A DNA stretch of 64,000 nucleotides from Bacteroidales bacterium. GTDB lineage: Bacteria > Bacteroidota > Bacteroidia > Bacteroidales > Bacteroidaceae. Location: NCBI GenBank assembly GCA_004556745.1, contig SFFY01000001.1, positions 1 to 64,000 of the forward strand. Direction: 5' to 3'. Below, one piece after another: positions 1 to 8,226 of the stretch. The position numbers and the translations under genes were made by a program. The notes below the pieces were generated by a model that saw nothing but the letters and a program-made list of their open reading frames with translations, made no database searches and was not told the DNA's origin. How positions within the stretch are numbered: position 1 is the first letter of the stretch; every line of letters begins with the position of its first letter.

Positions 1-1177
1 GTCCCATACCGCTCTTTGTCTTTATCTTCTCCCAAAGATGGTACTCGGAAGCCTTCACCTCGTCACTCTGGGGGTCGGCCTTCACCTTTTCCATTATCTG
101 GTCGATCTTCTCAAGTTCAAGGTCAACGATGTCATCCATCACCCTCTGTGCCATAAAGACATGTTTCTTGAAGAGGTCGTAGTCGAAATACGCCTCCGGT
201 GTAAACGGGTTGACCACGTATGAATAGAGATTGATGCTGAGCAGACGGCAGGAATCGTAAGGACAAAGCGGTATCTCGCCGCAAGGATTGGTTGATACTG
301 TACGGAACCCAAGGTCGGCATAGCAGTCGGGGATACTCTCGCGGGTGATGGTGTCCCAGAACAACACTCCCGGCTCGGCGCTCTTCCATGCGTTGTGGAC
401 TATCTTCCCCCACAGTCGCTTGGCGTTCACCTCCTGGGTGAACTGGGGATTGTCGCTGTCGATGGGGAACTGCTGCACGTATGGCTTGTCCTCGACGGCA
501 CAGCGCATAAACTCGTCATCAATCTTCACCGAGACATTCGCTCCGGTAACCTTGCCCTCTGTCATCTTGGCATCAATGAACGACTCTGAGTCGGGATGCT
601 TGATACTCACTGAAAGCATCAGCGCGCCACGTCGGCCGTCCTGAGCCACCTCGCGGGTGGAGTTGCTATAACGCTCCATAAAGGGGACGAGACCTGTGGA
701 GGTGAGTGCGGAGTTGTTAACCGGTGACCCTTTGGGACGCAGGTGAGAGAGGTCGTGCCCCACTCCGCCGCGACGCTTCATCAACTGCACCTGTTCCTCG
801 TCGATACGGAGTATGGCACCATAGGAATCGGCGTTGCCATCGAGACCGATGACAAAACAGTTGCTCAGGGATGCCACCTGGTGGTTGTTGCCTATACCTG
901 TCATAGGGCTACCGGCGGGTATCACATATCGGAAATGGTCGAGCAGGGCAAATACCTCTTCGGCTGTCATCGCATTGCTGTACTTATTTTCGATGCGTGC
1001 CACCTCATTGGCTATACGCCAGTGCATCTGTTCTGGCGACTGCTCGAAAATGTTTCCGAAGCTATCCTTCATGGCGTATTTGTTAACCCACACACGGGCT
1101 GCAAGTTCGTCGCCGGCGAAGTACTTCAAAGAGGCCTCGTAAGCCTCATCGTAAGTGTAAGTTTTTAAAGGTTCCAT
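1..1177 (-). CDS. nrdJ: Adenosylcobalamin-dependent (class II) ribonucleoside-diphosphate reductase, 5' part
   Basis: The reading frame enters from the window edge and its N-terminal 392 codons are present; the C-terminal part lies outside. The enzyme would reduce ribonucleotides to deoxyribonucleotides with a B12 radical. Visible family motifs are MTGIGNNHQVASLSNCFV, where the Cys is the first active-site cysteine, KRRGGVGHDLSHLRPKGSPV, the loop with QDGRRGALMLSVSIKHPD, and NPCGEIPL, which carries the radical cysteine. The ATG at 1177 follows a good TAnnTTTG promoter box by about 25 nt, which supports this start and leaves no room for a cobalamin riboswitch in the leader. ATA isoleucine codons and other A-ending codons look more frequent than in neighbouring genes such as gldM, by eye only. 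I am confident of the class II RNR call; the exact subgroup is not resolved. Confidence 0.93.
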   Translation of the reverse strand, partial: MEPLKTYTYDEAYEASLKYFAGDELAARVWVNKYAMKDSFGNIFEQSPEQMHWRIANEVARIENKYSNAMTAEEVFALLDHFRYVIPAGSPMTGIGNNHQVASLSNCFVIGLDGNADSYGAILRIDEEQVQLMKRRGGVGHDLSHLRPKGSPVNNSALTSTGLVPFMERYSNSTREVAQDGRRGALMLSVSIKHPDSESFIDAKMTEGKVTGANVSVKIDDEFMRCAVEDKPYVQQFPIDSDNPQFTQEVNAKRLWGKIVHNAWKSAEPGVLFWDTITRESIPDCYADLGFRTVSTNPCGEIPLCPYDSCRLLSINLYSYVVNPFTPEAYFDYDLFKKHVFMAQRVMDDIVDLELEKIDQIMEKVKADPQSDEVKASEYHLWEKIKTKSGMG

Positions 1178-1201
1178 TACTAAGTTTTATCAATTGCGGC
1201 G

Positions 1202-1232
1202 CAAAGTTACTAACTTTCATATAAGCGGCAAA
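1202..1232 (-). promoter_or_regulatory. Promoter of nrdJ
   Basis: On the minus strand a TTTG (1229-1232) is followed after exactly 19 nt by TAACTTTG (1202-1209). This matches the Bacteroidetes -33 TTTG / -7 TAnnTTTG consensus. The start codon lies about 25 nt downstream. Confidence 0.75.
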
Positions 1233-1444
1233 ACAAAACCGCTCATTTTTTGCACCTTGCACGTAAGATAGCGGCAAAAACAAAGCCCGGGCGCTTTCTC
1301 CTGATACAGTTTTCACCGTCTGCACAGACAGCACAGACTATTTGCGCAGAGCGTGAAAACTATCTGCCTGACAGTTTTTATTATCAGCAAGATAATTTTC
1401 CCTTTCTCTCTGATATTTTTTCCTGTCTGCGCAGAAAGTTTTTG

Positions 1445-1522
1445 TTACAAAGTTTGAAACACGTATTACAAAGTTTGTAACATGCGTTACAAGGTTTCTA
1501 ACAAGCGTTACAAACTTTGTAA
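1445..1522. repeat. R1 array, copy A: four palindromes at 21-bp spacing
   Basis: Units begin at 1445, 1466, 1487 and 1508, exactly 21 bp apart. The core consensus is TTACAAAGTTTGTAA, a 15-bp palindrome with a central base; units 1 and 3 are slightly degenerate. Copies B and C lie at 17800 and 38810. This copy lies between the stop of the S41 protease gene and the nrdJ promoter, about 270 bp upstream of the nrdJ start. AT-rich flanks with CTGCGCAG-type short palindromes are partly shared between copies. The rest of the 1178-1652 gap holds only the nrdJ promoter and the terminator at 1566. Confidence 0.85.
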
Positions 1523-1565
1523 CAAAAAATTTCTTGGGGATAATGAAAAATGTATGCGCAGAAAG

Positions 1566-1607
1566 AAAAAAAATATCACGGAGATAATGAAAAATATCTC
1601 CGTGATA
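1566..1607 (-). terminator. Terminator of the S41 protease gene
   Basis: A perfect 13-bp stem (TATCACGGAGATA and its complement, 1574-1586 and 1595-1607) is followed on the minus strand by eight T residues. It lies about 45 nt past the stop codon of the protease gene. Confidence 0.85.
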
Positions 1608-1652
1608 GTCTGAATGTACTTATAAGTTGGTCCGGTCCTGCAATGCAGGAAG

Positions 1653-3230
1653 TTATTCTATCTTCTTGATGAGCTGGTATCCGCGCTGCACAATGTCGTT
1701 TTTCGTGTTGAAGAGACGGAGGTATTCGCTGCGGTCCCAGATGTTGTAGGCTATGAGGGTTTTGAGCGTGAAGCGCAGGTCTTCTATGGCCGACTTGCGC
1801 TCAGCGTCGTCTTTGGGCTTCACGCCTTTCTTCTCGGCAGCGGCGAGCACCTCGTCGATGAGGTCATCGGGGGTGGTGAAATGCTTTTCGTAGTCGGCAA
1901 AGGCCTTATAACGCCTAAGCACTTTCGTGCGGTTGCGGTCTACGTAGCGCAGGGCATAGTCGTTGATGAGGTTGTGGCGGCGTATGGCGATGTAATATTT
2001 TGAGTAGGTGGCGGTGTCAAGCGGCACGAACTCGTCGGGCATAATGCCGCCCCCGCCGTAAACGATGCGTCCTTTGACGAGCGTGCGGTAAACCTTCGTG
2101 GAGTCGAGGTGTATGCTGTCGATGCAGGTGAGTTCGCCGTGCTCGTAGCGCGTGTTGATGTCGCTGTCGTAATCTTCTTTCCTGCCTTTCACGTAGGGCT
2201 TCTGAATGCAACGACCGGAGGGCGTGAAGTAATGGCTCACGGTGAGGCGTATCATGGCTCCGTCGGGCAGGTCAATGGGACGCTGCACAAGCCCCTTGCC
2301 GAAGGTGCGGCGGCCCACTATGAGGCAGCGGTCGTGGTCCTGCAAGGCGCCGCTCACAATCTCGGCTGCCGAGGCGGAAGTTTCGTCAACGAGCACCACG
2401 AGGGGTTCTTTCGTCCACAAGCCGCCACCTTTGGCGTCGAGCGTCATGCGCGGCGTGGAGCGTCCGTCGGTGTAGACAATGAGCGCACCGCTTTCAAGAA
2501 ATTCTCCCGCCACGTCCTGTGCTGCCATGAGGTAGCCGCCGCCGTTCTGCTCGAGGTCGAGAATAAGGCGCTTCATGCCCTGCTCTTTGAGTTCCTTGAT
2601 TTTGGCGCGCAGCTCGCTGCCGGTAGTCTGTCCGAAGCGGTCGATGCGGATATAGCCCACCTCTTCATCCATCATATACGCGCCCTCAATGGTGTGCACG
2701 GGTATCTTGTCGCGCTTCACGGTGAAGTAGAGCACTTCGGGCACGCTGCGGCGCACGATGCCGAGGGTCACTTTCGTGCCTTTCGGGCCGCGCAACTTCT
2801 TCATGATGTCGGTGCGATCCATCTTCACGCCGGCAATAGTGTCTTTGTCTACGAAGACGATGCGGTCGCCGGCAAGGATACCTGCCCGCTCGCTCGGTCC
2901 TTTGGAAATGGTCTGTATCACCACGAGCGTGTCTTCCACCATGTTGAATTGCACGCCGATGCCCTCGAAGCTGCCTTCGAGGGGTTCGTTGAGTTTCTTG
3001 GTTTCTTCAGGATTGGAATAAGAGGAATGCGGGTCGAGCTCTTTGAGCATTCCGCGGATGGCATCTTCGGCGAGCTTCTTCTGGTCTACGGTGTCCACGT
3101 AGAGGGAGATGATGGCCGCCTGCGCCACTTGCAGTTTCTTAAACTGCTCGAAGTCGAGGTCGTTGAGGTTTTGTGCCGGTGCCGTCAGCGAACAAAGGGC
3201 GGCTATCAGGAGAAATGCGATTTTTTTCAT
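1653..3230 (-). CDS. S41 family C-terminal processing peptidase (CtpA-like)
   Basis: This is a 525-residue periplasmic serine protease of the CtpA/Tsp family, which cuts proteins near their C-termini. Residues 1-20 form a signal peptide ending in APAQ. A PDZ domain spans about 86-172 (GSFEGIGVQF, then GPSERAGILAGDRI). The S41 catalytic domain follows, with DLEQNGGGYL near 226-234, the likely nucleophile Ser287 within TSASAAEI, and the general base Lys312 in TFGKGLVQ. All catalytic residues are intact. About 150 residues of helical C-terminal extension follow, as is common in Bacteroidetes homologues. The gene stands alone, with a terminator behind it and a long inverted repeat in front of it. 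Homologues are often labelled ctpA or prc, but the paralogue is not resolved here. Confidence 0.93.
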   Translation of the reverse strand: MKKIAFLLIAALCSLTAPAQNLNDLDFEQFKKLQVAQAAIISLYVDTVDQKKLAEDAIRGMLKELDPHSSYSNPEETKKLNEPLEGSFEGIGVQFNMVEDTLVVIQTISKGPSERAGILAGDRIVFVDKDTIAGVKMDRTDIMKKLRGPKGTKVTLGIVRRSVPEVLYFTVKRDKIPVHTIEGAYMMDEEVGYIRIDRFGQTTGSELRAKIKELKEQGMKRLILDLEQNGGGYLMAAQDVAGEFLESGALIVYTDGRSTPRMTLDAKGGGLWTKEPLVVLVDETSASAAEIVSGALQDHDRCLIVGRRTFGKGLVQRPIDLPDGAMIRLTVSHYFTPSGRCIQKPYVKGRKEDYDSDINTRYEHGELTCIDSIHLDSTKVYRTLVKGRIVYGGGGIMPDEFVPLDTATYSKYYIAIRRHNLINDYALRYVDRNRTKVLRRYKAFADYEKHFTTPDDLIDEVLAAAEKKGVKPKDDAERKSAIEDLRFTLKTLIAYNIWDRSEYLRLFNTKNDIVQRGYQLIKKIE

Positions 3231-3279
3231 CTATACAATTATATATATATATGTTTTTTCCACGAATTATTTTTTGCCC

Positions 3280-3545
3280 ACGTCACGGATTATTTTTTGC
3301 CCACGAATCTCACGAATCTACACGAATTTCTTTGTCCTCTGTATTAATGGCGACCTGTTCGGTCGCACGAATTTTCACTAATCCAATCATTGCATTCAAT
3401 AATTTCGGCTTCGCACACATTCGTGAGATTCGTGCGACCGAACAGGTCGCCATTATATTCATTGCAAACAATTCGTGTAGATTCGTGAGATTCGTGGGCT
3501 AAAAAATATATCATTCGTAGGGCAAAAAAATTATCCGTGGCGTGT
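3280..3545. repeat. R5 long inverted repeat, copy 1
   Basis: The two arms are near-complementary over roughly 80-100 bp. The left arm reads CCCACGAATCTCACGAATC, then CTACACGAAT, then GGCGACCTGTTCGGTCGC; the right arm is its complement. The arms contain direct repeats of CACGAATC and a small internal hairpin around GACCTGTTCGGTC. An AT-rich centre separates them. The element has no ORF of its own. It fills the gap between the coaD stop and the S41 protease start. A second copy is at 62128-62369. Confidence 0.85.
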
Positions 3546-3550
3546 ATGCG

Positions 3551-3994
3551 TTAATGCGGCAGGAACTCCGAGACGTCTTTGCCAAAGGCGAGCAGTTCGC
3601 GCACCACGCTCGACGACACGGCAGAATACTGCGGGTCGGTGAAGAGCAGCACGGTTTCCACGCCGGAGAGCGTCTTGTTCATCACGGCAATGTCGCGCTC
3701 ATATTCGAAGTCCTTCACCGAGCGCAAGCCGCGCAGAATGAAGTCAGCGCCTTCGCGGCGGGCAAGGTCGATGGTGAGGTCGGAATAGGCCACCACCTTG
3801 ACACGCGGTTCGCCGGCATAGAGCCGCGCGATGCTTTCCACGCGGCTGTCGGCCGTTTGCAGCGGACGCTTGTGCTCGTTCACGCCCACACCGATAACGA
3901 TGCGCTCGAACATGCCGAGTCCGCGCGCCACGATGTCAGCGTGCCCCACGGTGAAGGGGTCGAACGAACCGGGAAATATTGCGATTGAGTGCAT
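3551..3994 (-). CDS. coaD: Pantetheine-phosphate adenylyltransferase
   Basis: CoaD transfers an adenylyl group from ATP to 4'-phosphopantetheine, the penultimate step of coenzyme A synthesis. At 147 residues it is slightly shorter than the usual ~160. The N-terminal GSFDPFTVGH is the nucleotidyltransferase HxGH-type motif with the preceding phosphate loop. RGLRSVKDFEYE and SSSVVRELLAFGKD are the substrate- and ATP-binding motifs of the family. The start is 30 bp from the parE stop, so the two genes are probably cotranscribed. The spacer consists almost wholly of R2 decamers and ends 11 nt before the ATG. Confidence 0.96.
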   Translation of the reverse strand: MHSIAIFPGSFDPFTVGHADIVARGLGMFERIVIGVGVNEHKRPLQTADSRVESIARLYAGEPRVKVVAYSDLTIDLARREGADFILRGLRSVKDFEYERDIAVMNKTLSGVETVLLFTDPQYSAVSSSVVRELLAFGKDVSEFLPH

Positions 3995-4005
3995 AGGATT
4001 GTTTT

Positions 4006-4023
4006 AGTAGACGAGTAGACGAG
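4006..4023 (-). repeat. R2 partial copy before coaD
   Basis: Two tandem AGTAGACGAG-type decamers fill the spacer between parE and coaD. Read in the direction of coaD they end in CTCGTCTACTAAAA, 11 nt before its ATG. Confidence 0.7.
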
Positions 4024-6054
4024 TTATTCATCTTCAACGGGGTCTTCTTCCACGACGAGGTTATCAATGATAAAGCCTTGGCGCTCCATGGTATTCTTGC
4101 CCATGTAGTATTCGAGCAGTTCCGCCACCTTGTCGCTCTTGTGGAGCGTGACGGGTTCGAGCCTCATCTCCGGGCCGATAAAGTGGGCAAACTCGGGCGG
4201 CGAGATTTCGCCAAGTCCTTTGAAGCGGGTGATTTCGGGGTCGGGGCCAAGCTTTTCTATGGCAGCGAGGCGTTCCTCTTCGCTGTAACAGTATATCGTT
4301 TCAAACTCCGAGCGTTCTGACTGCTGCGTCTTTTTCAGAATGGCCGCGCCGGCGGAGTCGGCCTTGATGGTGCGGGGCGCGGCATCAGCGGCAGCGCGGG
4401 TTTTCTTCTTCTTGTTGCGCACGCGGAAGAGCGGCGTTTGCAGGATATACACGTGGCCTTTCTTGATGAGGTCGGGGAAAAATTGCAGGAAGAAGGTGAT
4501 CATCAGCAGGCGTATGTGCATGCCGTCCACGTCGGCATCGGTCGCCACGATGACCTTGTTGTAGCGCAGCCCGTCCAGCCCGTCCTCGATGTTGAGTGCG
4601 GCTTGCAGGAGGTTGAACTCCTCATTTTCGTAGACCACCTTTTTCGTCAGCCCGAAGCAGTTGAGCGGCTTTCCGCGCAGCGAGAACACGGCCTGCGTGC
4701 CCACGTCGCGGCTTTTGGTGATGGAGCCGCTGGCAGAGTCGCCCTCGGTGATGAAGATGGCAGAGTCGAGGCGCGGGTCGCGCTCGTCTTCTTCCTCTTC
4801 CCCACCCTTGCGCTTGGTCTTGGGCACGGGGTCGTTGAGGTGAATGCGGCAGTCGCGCAACTTGCGGTTGTGCAGGTTGGCCTTCTTGGCACGCTCGCGC
4901 GCCAGTTTCGTAACGCCGGCAATGGCCTTGCGCTCCGATTCGCTTTCCTGTATCTTCTGGCGGATCACTTCTGCCACGTCAAGGTGCTTGTGGAGGAAGT
5001 TGTCCACGTTTTCTTTGATAAAGTCGCCCACAAACTTATTCACGCTCACGCCCGAGAGGGGGAAAGGATTGCCGTTGCGGTCCTTGTCGGGAGCCATGGT
5101 GAGCGAGCCGAGTTTGATTTTCGTCTGGCTCTCAAACATCGGCTCTATCACGCGCACGGCAATCGCCGCCACGAGGCCGTTGCGCACGTCCTGCACGTCG
5201 AAGTTCTTGTCGAAATATTCCTTGATGGTGCGGGCAATGTGCTCCTTGAACGCGCTTTGGTGCGTGCCGCCCTGCGTGGTGTGCTGCCCGTTCACGAACG
5301 AGTAGTATTCCTCGCCATACTGCGCCGTGTGGGTGAAGGCAATGTCTATGCCCTCGCCTTTGAGGTGCACGATGGGGTAAAGCCCGGGGGCGGTCATATT
5401 GTCGGAGAGCAGGTCTTCGAGGCCGTTGCGGCTGATGATGCGGCGGCCGTTGTGATAGATGGCAAGTCCCGTGTTGAGGTAGGTGTAGTTGCGGAGCATC
5501 GTCTGCACAAACTCGCTGCGGAAGCGGAAGTCGCCGAAGAGTTCCGTGTCCGGCTCGAAATAGATGTACGTGCCGTTTTCCTCCTCCGTGTCTGCGTACA
5601 CGTCGCTCACGAGCACGCCGCGCTCAAAGGTGGCTTCGTGCATCTTGCCGTCGCGGTGGGAGCGGGCGATGAACTTGCGGCTCAGGGCGTTCACGGCTTT
5701 CAGGCCCACGCCGTTCAGACCCACGCTGGCGGTGAATACGGAAGTGTCGTACTTCGCGCCGGTGTTGAGTTTCGACACGGCGTCCACGAGGCTGCCCAAG
5801 GGAATGCCGCGCCCGTAGTCGCGGATCGAGGCCGACTTGTTTTCCTCAACGTTCACCTCGATGCGCTTGCCGAAGCCTTCGTTGAACTCGTCGATGCTGT
5901 TGTCGATGCTTTCTTTCAGGAGCACGTAGATGCCGTCTTCGGCGTGCGAGCCGTCGCCGAGTCGCCCGATGTACATACCGGGGCGGGTGCGGATGTGGTC
6001 GGTATCTTCAAGATGCCTGATTTTGCTTTCGTCGTAAATTACGGGAGTTGGCAT
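4024..6054 (-). CDS. parE: DNA topoisomerase IV subunit B (type IIA, GyrB/ParE family)
   Basis: This is the ATPase subunit of a type IIA topoisomerase, 676 residues. The GHKL ATPase domain is at the N-terminus (KESIDNSIDEF, RDYGRGIP, TASVGLNGVGLKAVNALS). A transducer domain follows (Gln/Lys region near HTTQGGTHQSAF). The TOPRIM domain contains EGDSASGS and DADVDGMHIRLL, with metal-binding acidic residues intact. Length and the short GyrB-like C-terminus fit the Bacteroidetes ParE type rather than GyrB. A Lys/Arg/Glu-rich stretch (KTKRKGGEEEEDERDPR) is inserted just before TOPRIM. The gene follows the GNAT-like gene by 18 bp and precedes coaD. The gyrB alternative cannot be fully excluded from sequence reading alone. 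Confidence 0.88.
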   Translation of the reverse strand: MPTPVIYDESKIRHLEDTDHIRTRPGMYIGRLGDGSHAEDGIYVLLKESIDNSIDEFNEGFGKRIEVNVEENKSASIRDYGRGIPLGSLVDAVSKLNTGAKYDTSVFTASVGLNGVGLKAVNALSRKFIARSHRDGKMHEATFERGVLVSDVYADTEEENGTYIYFEPDTELFGDFRFRSEFVQTMLRNYTYLNTGLAIYHNGRRIISRNGLEDLLSDNMTAPGLYPIVHLKGEGIDIAFTHTAQYGEEYYSFVNGQHTTQGGTHQSAFKEHIARTIKEYFDKNFDVQDVRNGLVAAIAVRVIEPMFESQTKIKLGSLTMAPDKDRNGNPFPLSGVSVNKFVGDFIKENVDNFLHKHLDVAEVIRQKIQESESERKAIAGVTKLARERAKKANLHNRKLRDCRIHLNDPVPKTKRKGGEEEEDERDPRLDSAIFITEGDSASGSITKSRDVGTQAVFSLRGKPLNCFGLTKKVVYENEEFNLLQAALNIEDGLDGLRYNKVIVATDADVDGMHIRLLMITFFLQFFPDLIKKGHVYILQTPLFRVRNKKKKTRAAADAAPRTIKADSAGAAILKKTQQSERSEFETIYCYSEEERLAAIEKLGPDPEITRFKGLGEISPPEFAHFIGPEMRLEPVTLHKSDKVAELLEYYMGKNTMERQGFIIDNLVVEEDPVEDE

Positions 6055-6072
6055 GGGGATTTGGAATATATA

Positions 6073-7209
6073 TTATATGTCCTTCCGATAGCACCTTCTA
6101 CGCTTGTGCTGCTCGGTCTTGAAATATTGCCATTGGCTCTGCACCTTGTCGTTCTGCTCCAATTCCGGGTTGCTCTCGGCGTAGACAAAACCGAGTTGCT
6201 TGTAAATGGGAATGAGGTCGGTGAAGAGCAGGGCGTTCACGCCCTTGCCCTGATAGTCGGGGCGCACCGCCACAAGCAGCAGGTCGAGGGCTTCGGGGCG
6301 TTTCCAGAAGAGGGCTTTCAGCAAATGCCACCAGCCAAAGGGCAGCAACTTGCCTTTGGCCTTTTGCAGGGCTTTCGAGAGCGAAGGCATCGAGATGCCC
6401 ACCGCCACCAACTCGCCCTCGGCGTTCTCCACGAGCGTCACCATGCGCAGGTCGAGCACGGGCACATACATCTTCACGTAAGCGTCGATTTGCTTCTGCG
6501 TCATGCGCGAAAAGCCGAAGAGCGGCTCGTAGGCATCGTTGATCAGTTCGAAAATCTTGTGCGTGATGCCCGAGGTGAGGGCTTCGTATTTGCTCTTGAT
6601 TTTGCGAATGCGCAGACCGTACTTTTGGGAAATGATGTAGGCGATGCGCTGATGCTTTTCGGGTATACCGTCGGGGATGTAGATTTTCATCTCCACCCAG
6701 TCGGCCGCCTTTTCAAGGCCGAGACGCTCAATGTGCTTGGGATAATAGGGATAATTGTAAATCGTGGCCATCGTGGAGAGCTGGTCGAAGCCCTCAATGA
6801 GCATGCCCTCGGCGTCCATATCGGTAAAGCCAAGCGGACCGGCAATCTCCGTCATGCCGCGCTCGCGCCCCCACGCTATGACCGTGTCGATGAGCGCGCG
6901 GCTCACGTTTTCGTCGTCGATGAAGTCAATCCAGCCGAAGCGCACCTGCTTCTTGTTCCAACGCTCGTTGGCGCGGCGGTTGATGATCGCCGCCACGCGC
7001 CCCACTACCTTACCGCCTTTGAGGGCGAGGAAATAGTCTGCCTCGCAAAACTCGAACGCCGCATTCTTTTTCGGCGAAAACGTGCCGAGCATGTCGTCGT
7101 AGAGGTCGGGCACGGAGTAAGGGCTGTCTTTATAAAATTCGTAGTTGAAGCGTATAAACGTTTTCAGTTCCTGCTTTGAAGAAACGCGCTTAATGGTTAC
7201 AGGTTCCAT
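6073..7209 (-). CDS. GNAT-fold N-acyltransferase-like protein
   Basis: The chosen ATG at 7209 gives 378 residues beginning MEPVTIKRVSSKQELKTFI; an in-frame ATG nine codons upstream is less likely because it lies over the promoter box. The C-terminal half has a GNAT-like acetyl-CoA loop region (DLLLVAVRPDYQGKGVNALLFTDLIP), where the QGKG segment matches the pyrophosphate-binding R/QxxGxG motif. The N-terminal part (EFYKDSPYSVPDLYDDMLGTF) is typical of a conserved but uncharacterised Bacteroidetes family. No signal peptide is present, so the protein is cytoplasmic. It is 18 bp upstream of parE, so the three genes to coaD probably form one transcript. The substrate is unknown. Confidence 0.7.
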   Translation of the reverse strand: MEPVTIKRVSSKQELKTFIRFNYEFYKDSPYSVPDLYDDMLGTFSPKKNAAFEFCEADYFLALKGGKVVGRVAAIINRRANERWNKKQVRFGWIDFIDDENVSRALIDTVIAWGRERGMTEIAGPLGFTDMDAEGMLIEGFDQLSTMATIYNYPYYPKHIERLGLEKAADWVEMKIYIPDGIPEKHQRIAYIISQKYGLRIRKIKSKYEALTSGITHKIFELINDAYEPLFGFSRMTQKQIDAYVKMYVPVLDLRMVTLVENAEGELVAVGISMPSLSKALQKAKGKLLPFGWWHLLKALFWKRPEALDLLLVAVRPDYQGKGVNALLFTDLIPIYKQLGFVYAESNPELEQNDKVQSQWQYFKTEQHKRRRCYRKDI

Positions 7210-7233
7210 TTTTTTGAGAGATTGTTCAAGATG

Positions 7234-7241
7234 CAAATTTA
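7234..7241 (-). promoter_or_regulatory. Promoter -7 box of the GNAT-like/parE/coaD run
   Basis: TAAATTTG on the minus strand matches TAnnTTTG and lies 25 nt before the ATG at 7209. A clear -33 element was not seen. Confidence 0.5.
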
Positions 7242-7346
7242 ATTAAATATTTTGCATTATGCCGTTTTTCTGCGCAGACAGGGGCAAATTCTGGGAAATA
7301 TCCGCCAATTAAAAAGGGGAAAAAGCAGGAACGAGGGGCGTATCTA

Positions 7347-7384
7347 TAAAAAAAGCCATTGCCAACAAGGAGTGGCAATGGGCT
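7347..7384 (-). terminator. Terminator of the tubulin-like operon
   Basis: An 11-bp stem (AGCCCATTGCCA type, with an ACTCCTTGT loop on the minus strand) is followed on the minus strand by a run of T. It lies 35-70 nt past the stop codon of the last operon gene. Confidence 0.85.
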
Positions 7385-7419
7385 TTCTTAGATATATATA
7401 ATGTATAATGTGTAATCTG

Positions 7420-8178
7420 CTAACCTTGGTCGAAGAGGCTGTCGTCTACGTCTCCGCTGTTTTCCTGATCGTCCTTAGCGGCTTCGGCAAGTTCGCGCTC
7501 GAATTCTTCGTTTGACTTTTCAACGACGGGCGTTGCGCTGAAATCGACGCCGTCGATATTGGACATATTCAGAGAGGGGTCGGCAAGTTCGCCGCTTTCG
7601 CTGAACGATTTCTTAAATGCGCGGATTTCCTTGCCCTGCTGGCGCAGACGCTTGAGGAGGTCTACCATTTCGGTGGTGCAACGGCCGGTGAGCTGTCCGC
7701 CGATTTTGACATATTTGCCATATTTGAAGCCGATCGGTCCAAGGCTGGGCAGGGAGGTTGTATAGGTTGCGGTAAGGAGTGCGAGGTTGGCGCTCGACAC
7801 GGTTAGCTCGGTGCAGGTCTTGATGAGTTCCAAGGTTTGCTTGAGCGCAAGGTTCTTGCTGCGGATTGTGCCGTTCTCATCGACCACGGCGCGCTTCTCG
7901 GTTACGGTGCCGTCTGCGTTGGTGACGCGGATAGTGGCCACGTGATAGAAGGTTACGCTTTCGCCGATGTACTTAAGCTTGTTGATCATCGTGTCGCACG
8001 TGTTGATGTACTTGTCAATCGATTCTTTGCCGGTAGCTGCGGGCTTCGTGCCGCCGGGCCAAACGATTTCTTTCTTTTCCTTCTTGTCTTTGTCGCCGCC
8101 TTTTTTCTTTTGAGCCATAGCGGGCATAGCCACTGCGAGTGCGAGTGCGCACACGAAGATTTTGAGATAGTTTTTCAT
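7420..8178 (-). CDS. Exported protein of the tubulin-like operon, last gene, unknown function
   Basis: The 252-residue product has a signal peptide (MKNYLKIFVCALALAVAMPAMAQ, about 23 residues) followed at once by a very basic stretch (KKKGGDKDKKEKKE). The middle contains DKYINTCDTMINKLKYIGESVTFYH and an EKRAVVDENGTIR segment, and the C-terminus is acidic (DDQENSGDVDDSLFDQG). No lipobox and no recognised domain were seen. Its start is 48 bp from the stop of the upstream TPR gene and a strong terminator follows, so it closes the operon. It is probably periplasmic. No function can be assigned. Confidence 0.8.
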   Translation of the reverse strand: MKNYLKIFVCALALAVAMPAMAQKKKGGDKDKKEKKEIVWPGGTKPAATGKESIDKYINTCDTMINKLKYIGESVTFYHVATIRVTNADGTVTEKRAVVDENGTIRSKNLALKQTLELIKTCTELTVSSANLALLTATYTTSLPSLGPIGFKYGKYVKIGGQLTGRCTTEMVDLLKRLRQQGKEIRAFKKSFSESGELADPSLNMSNIDGVDFSATPVVEKSNEEFERELAEAAKDDQENSGDVDDSLFDQG

Positions 8179-8226
8179 TTTGATTAATTAGGTAATTTGA
8201 TTAATTAGGTAAATGGTTTAAGGTTC

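Noticed and set aside
1178..1300. Cobalamin riboswitch for nrdJ
   Set aside because: The promoter box at 1202 leaves a leader of about 20 nt, and no B12-box-like sequence was seen further upstream.
1445..1522. CRISPR array
   Set aside because: The repeats are too short, the 6-bp linkers are conserved rather than unique spacers, and no cas gene is present.
3280..3545. Insertion sequence remnant
   Set aside because: R5 has long complementary arms but no transposase fragment in any frame; it is better described as an intergenic inverted repeat.
4438..7179. Plus-strand open frame of 913 codons opposite parE and the GNAT-like gene
   Set aside because: It is the antisense shadow of two clearly real genes. 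GC-rich third positions remove stop codons on the opposite strand; the translation is His/Val/Ala-rich with no domain.
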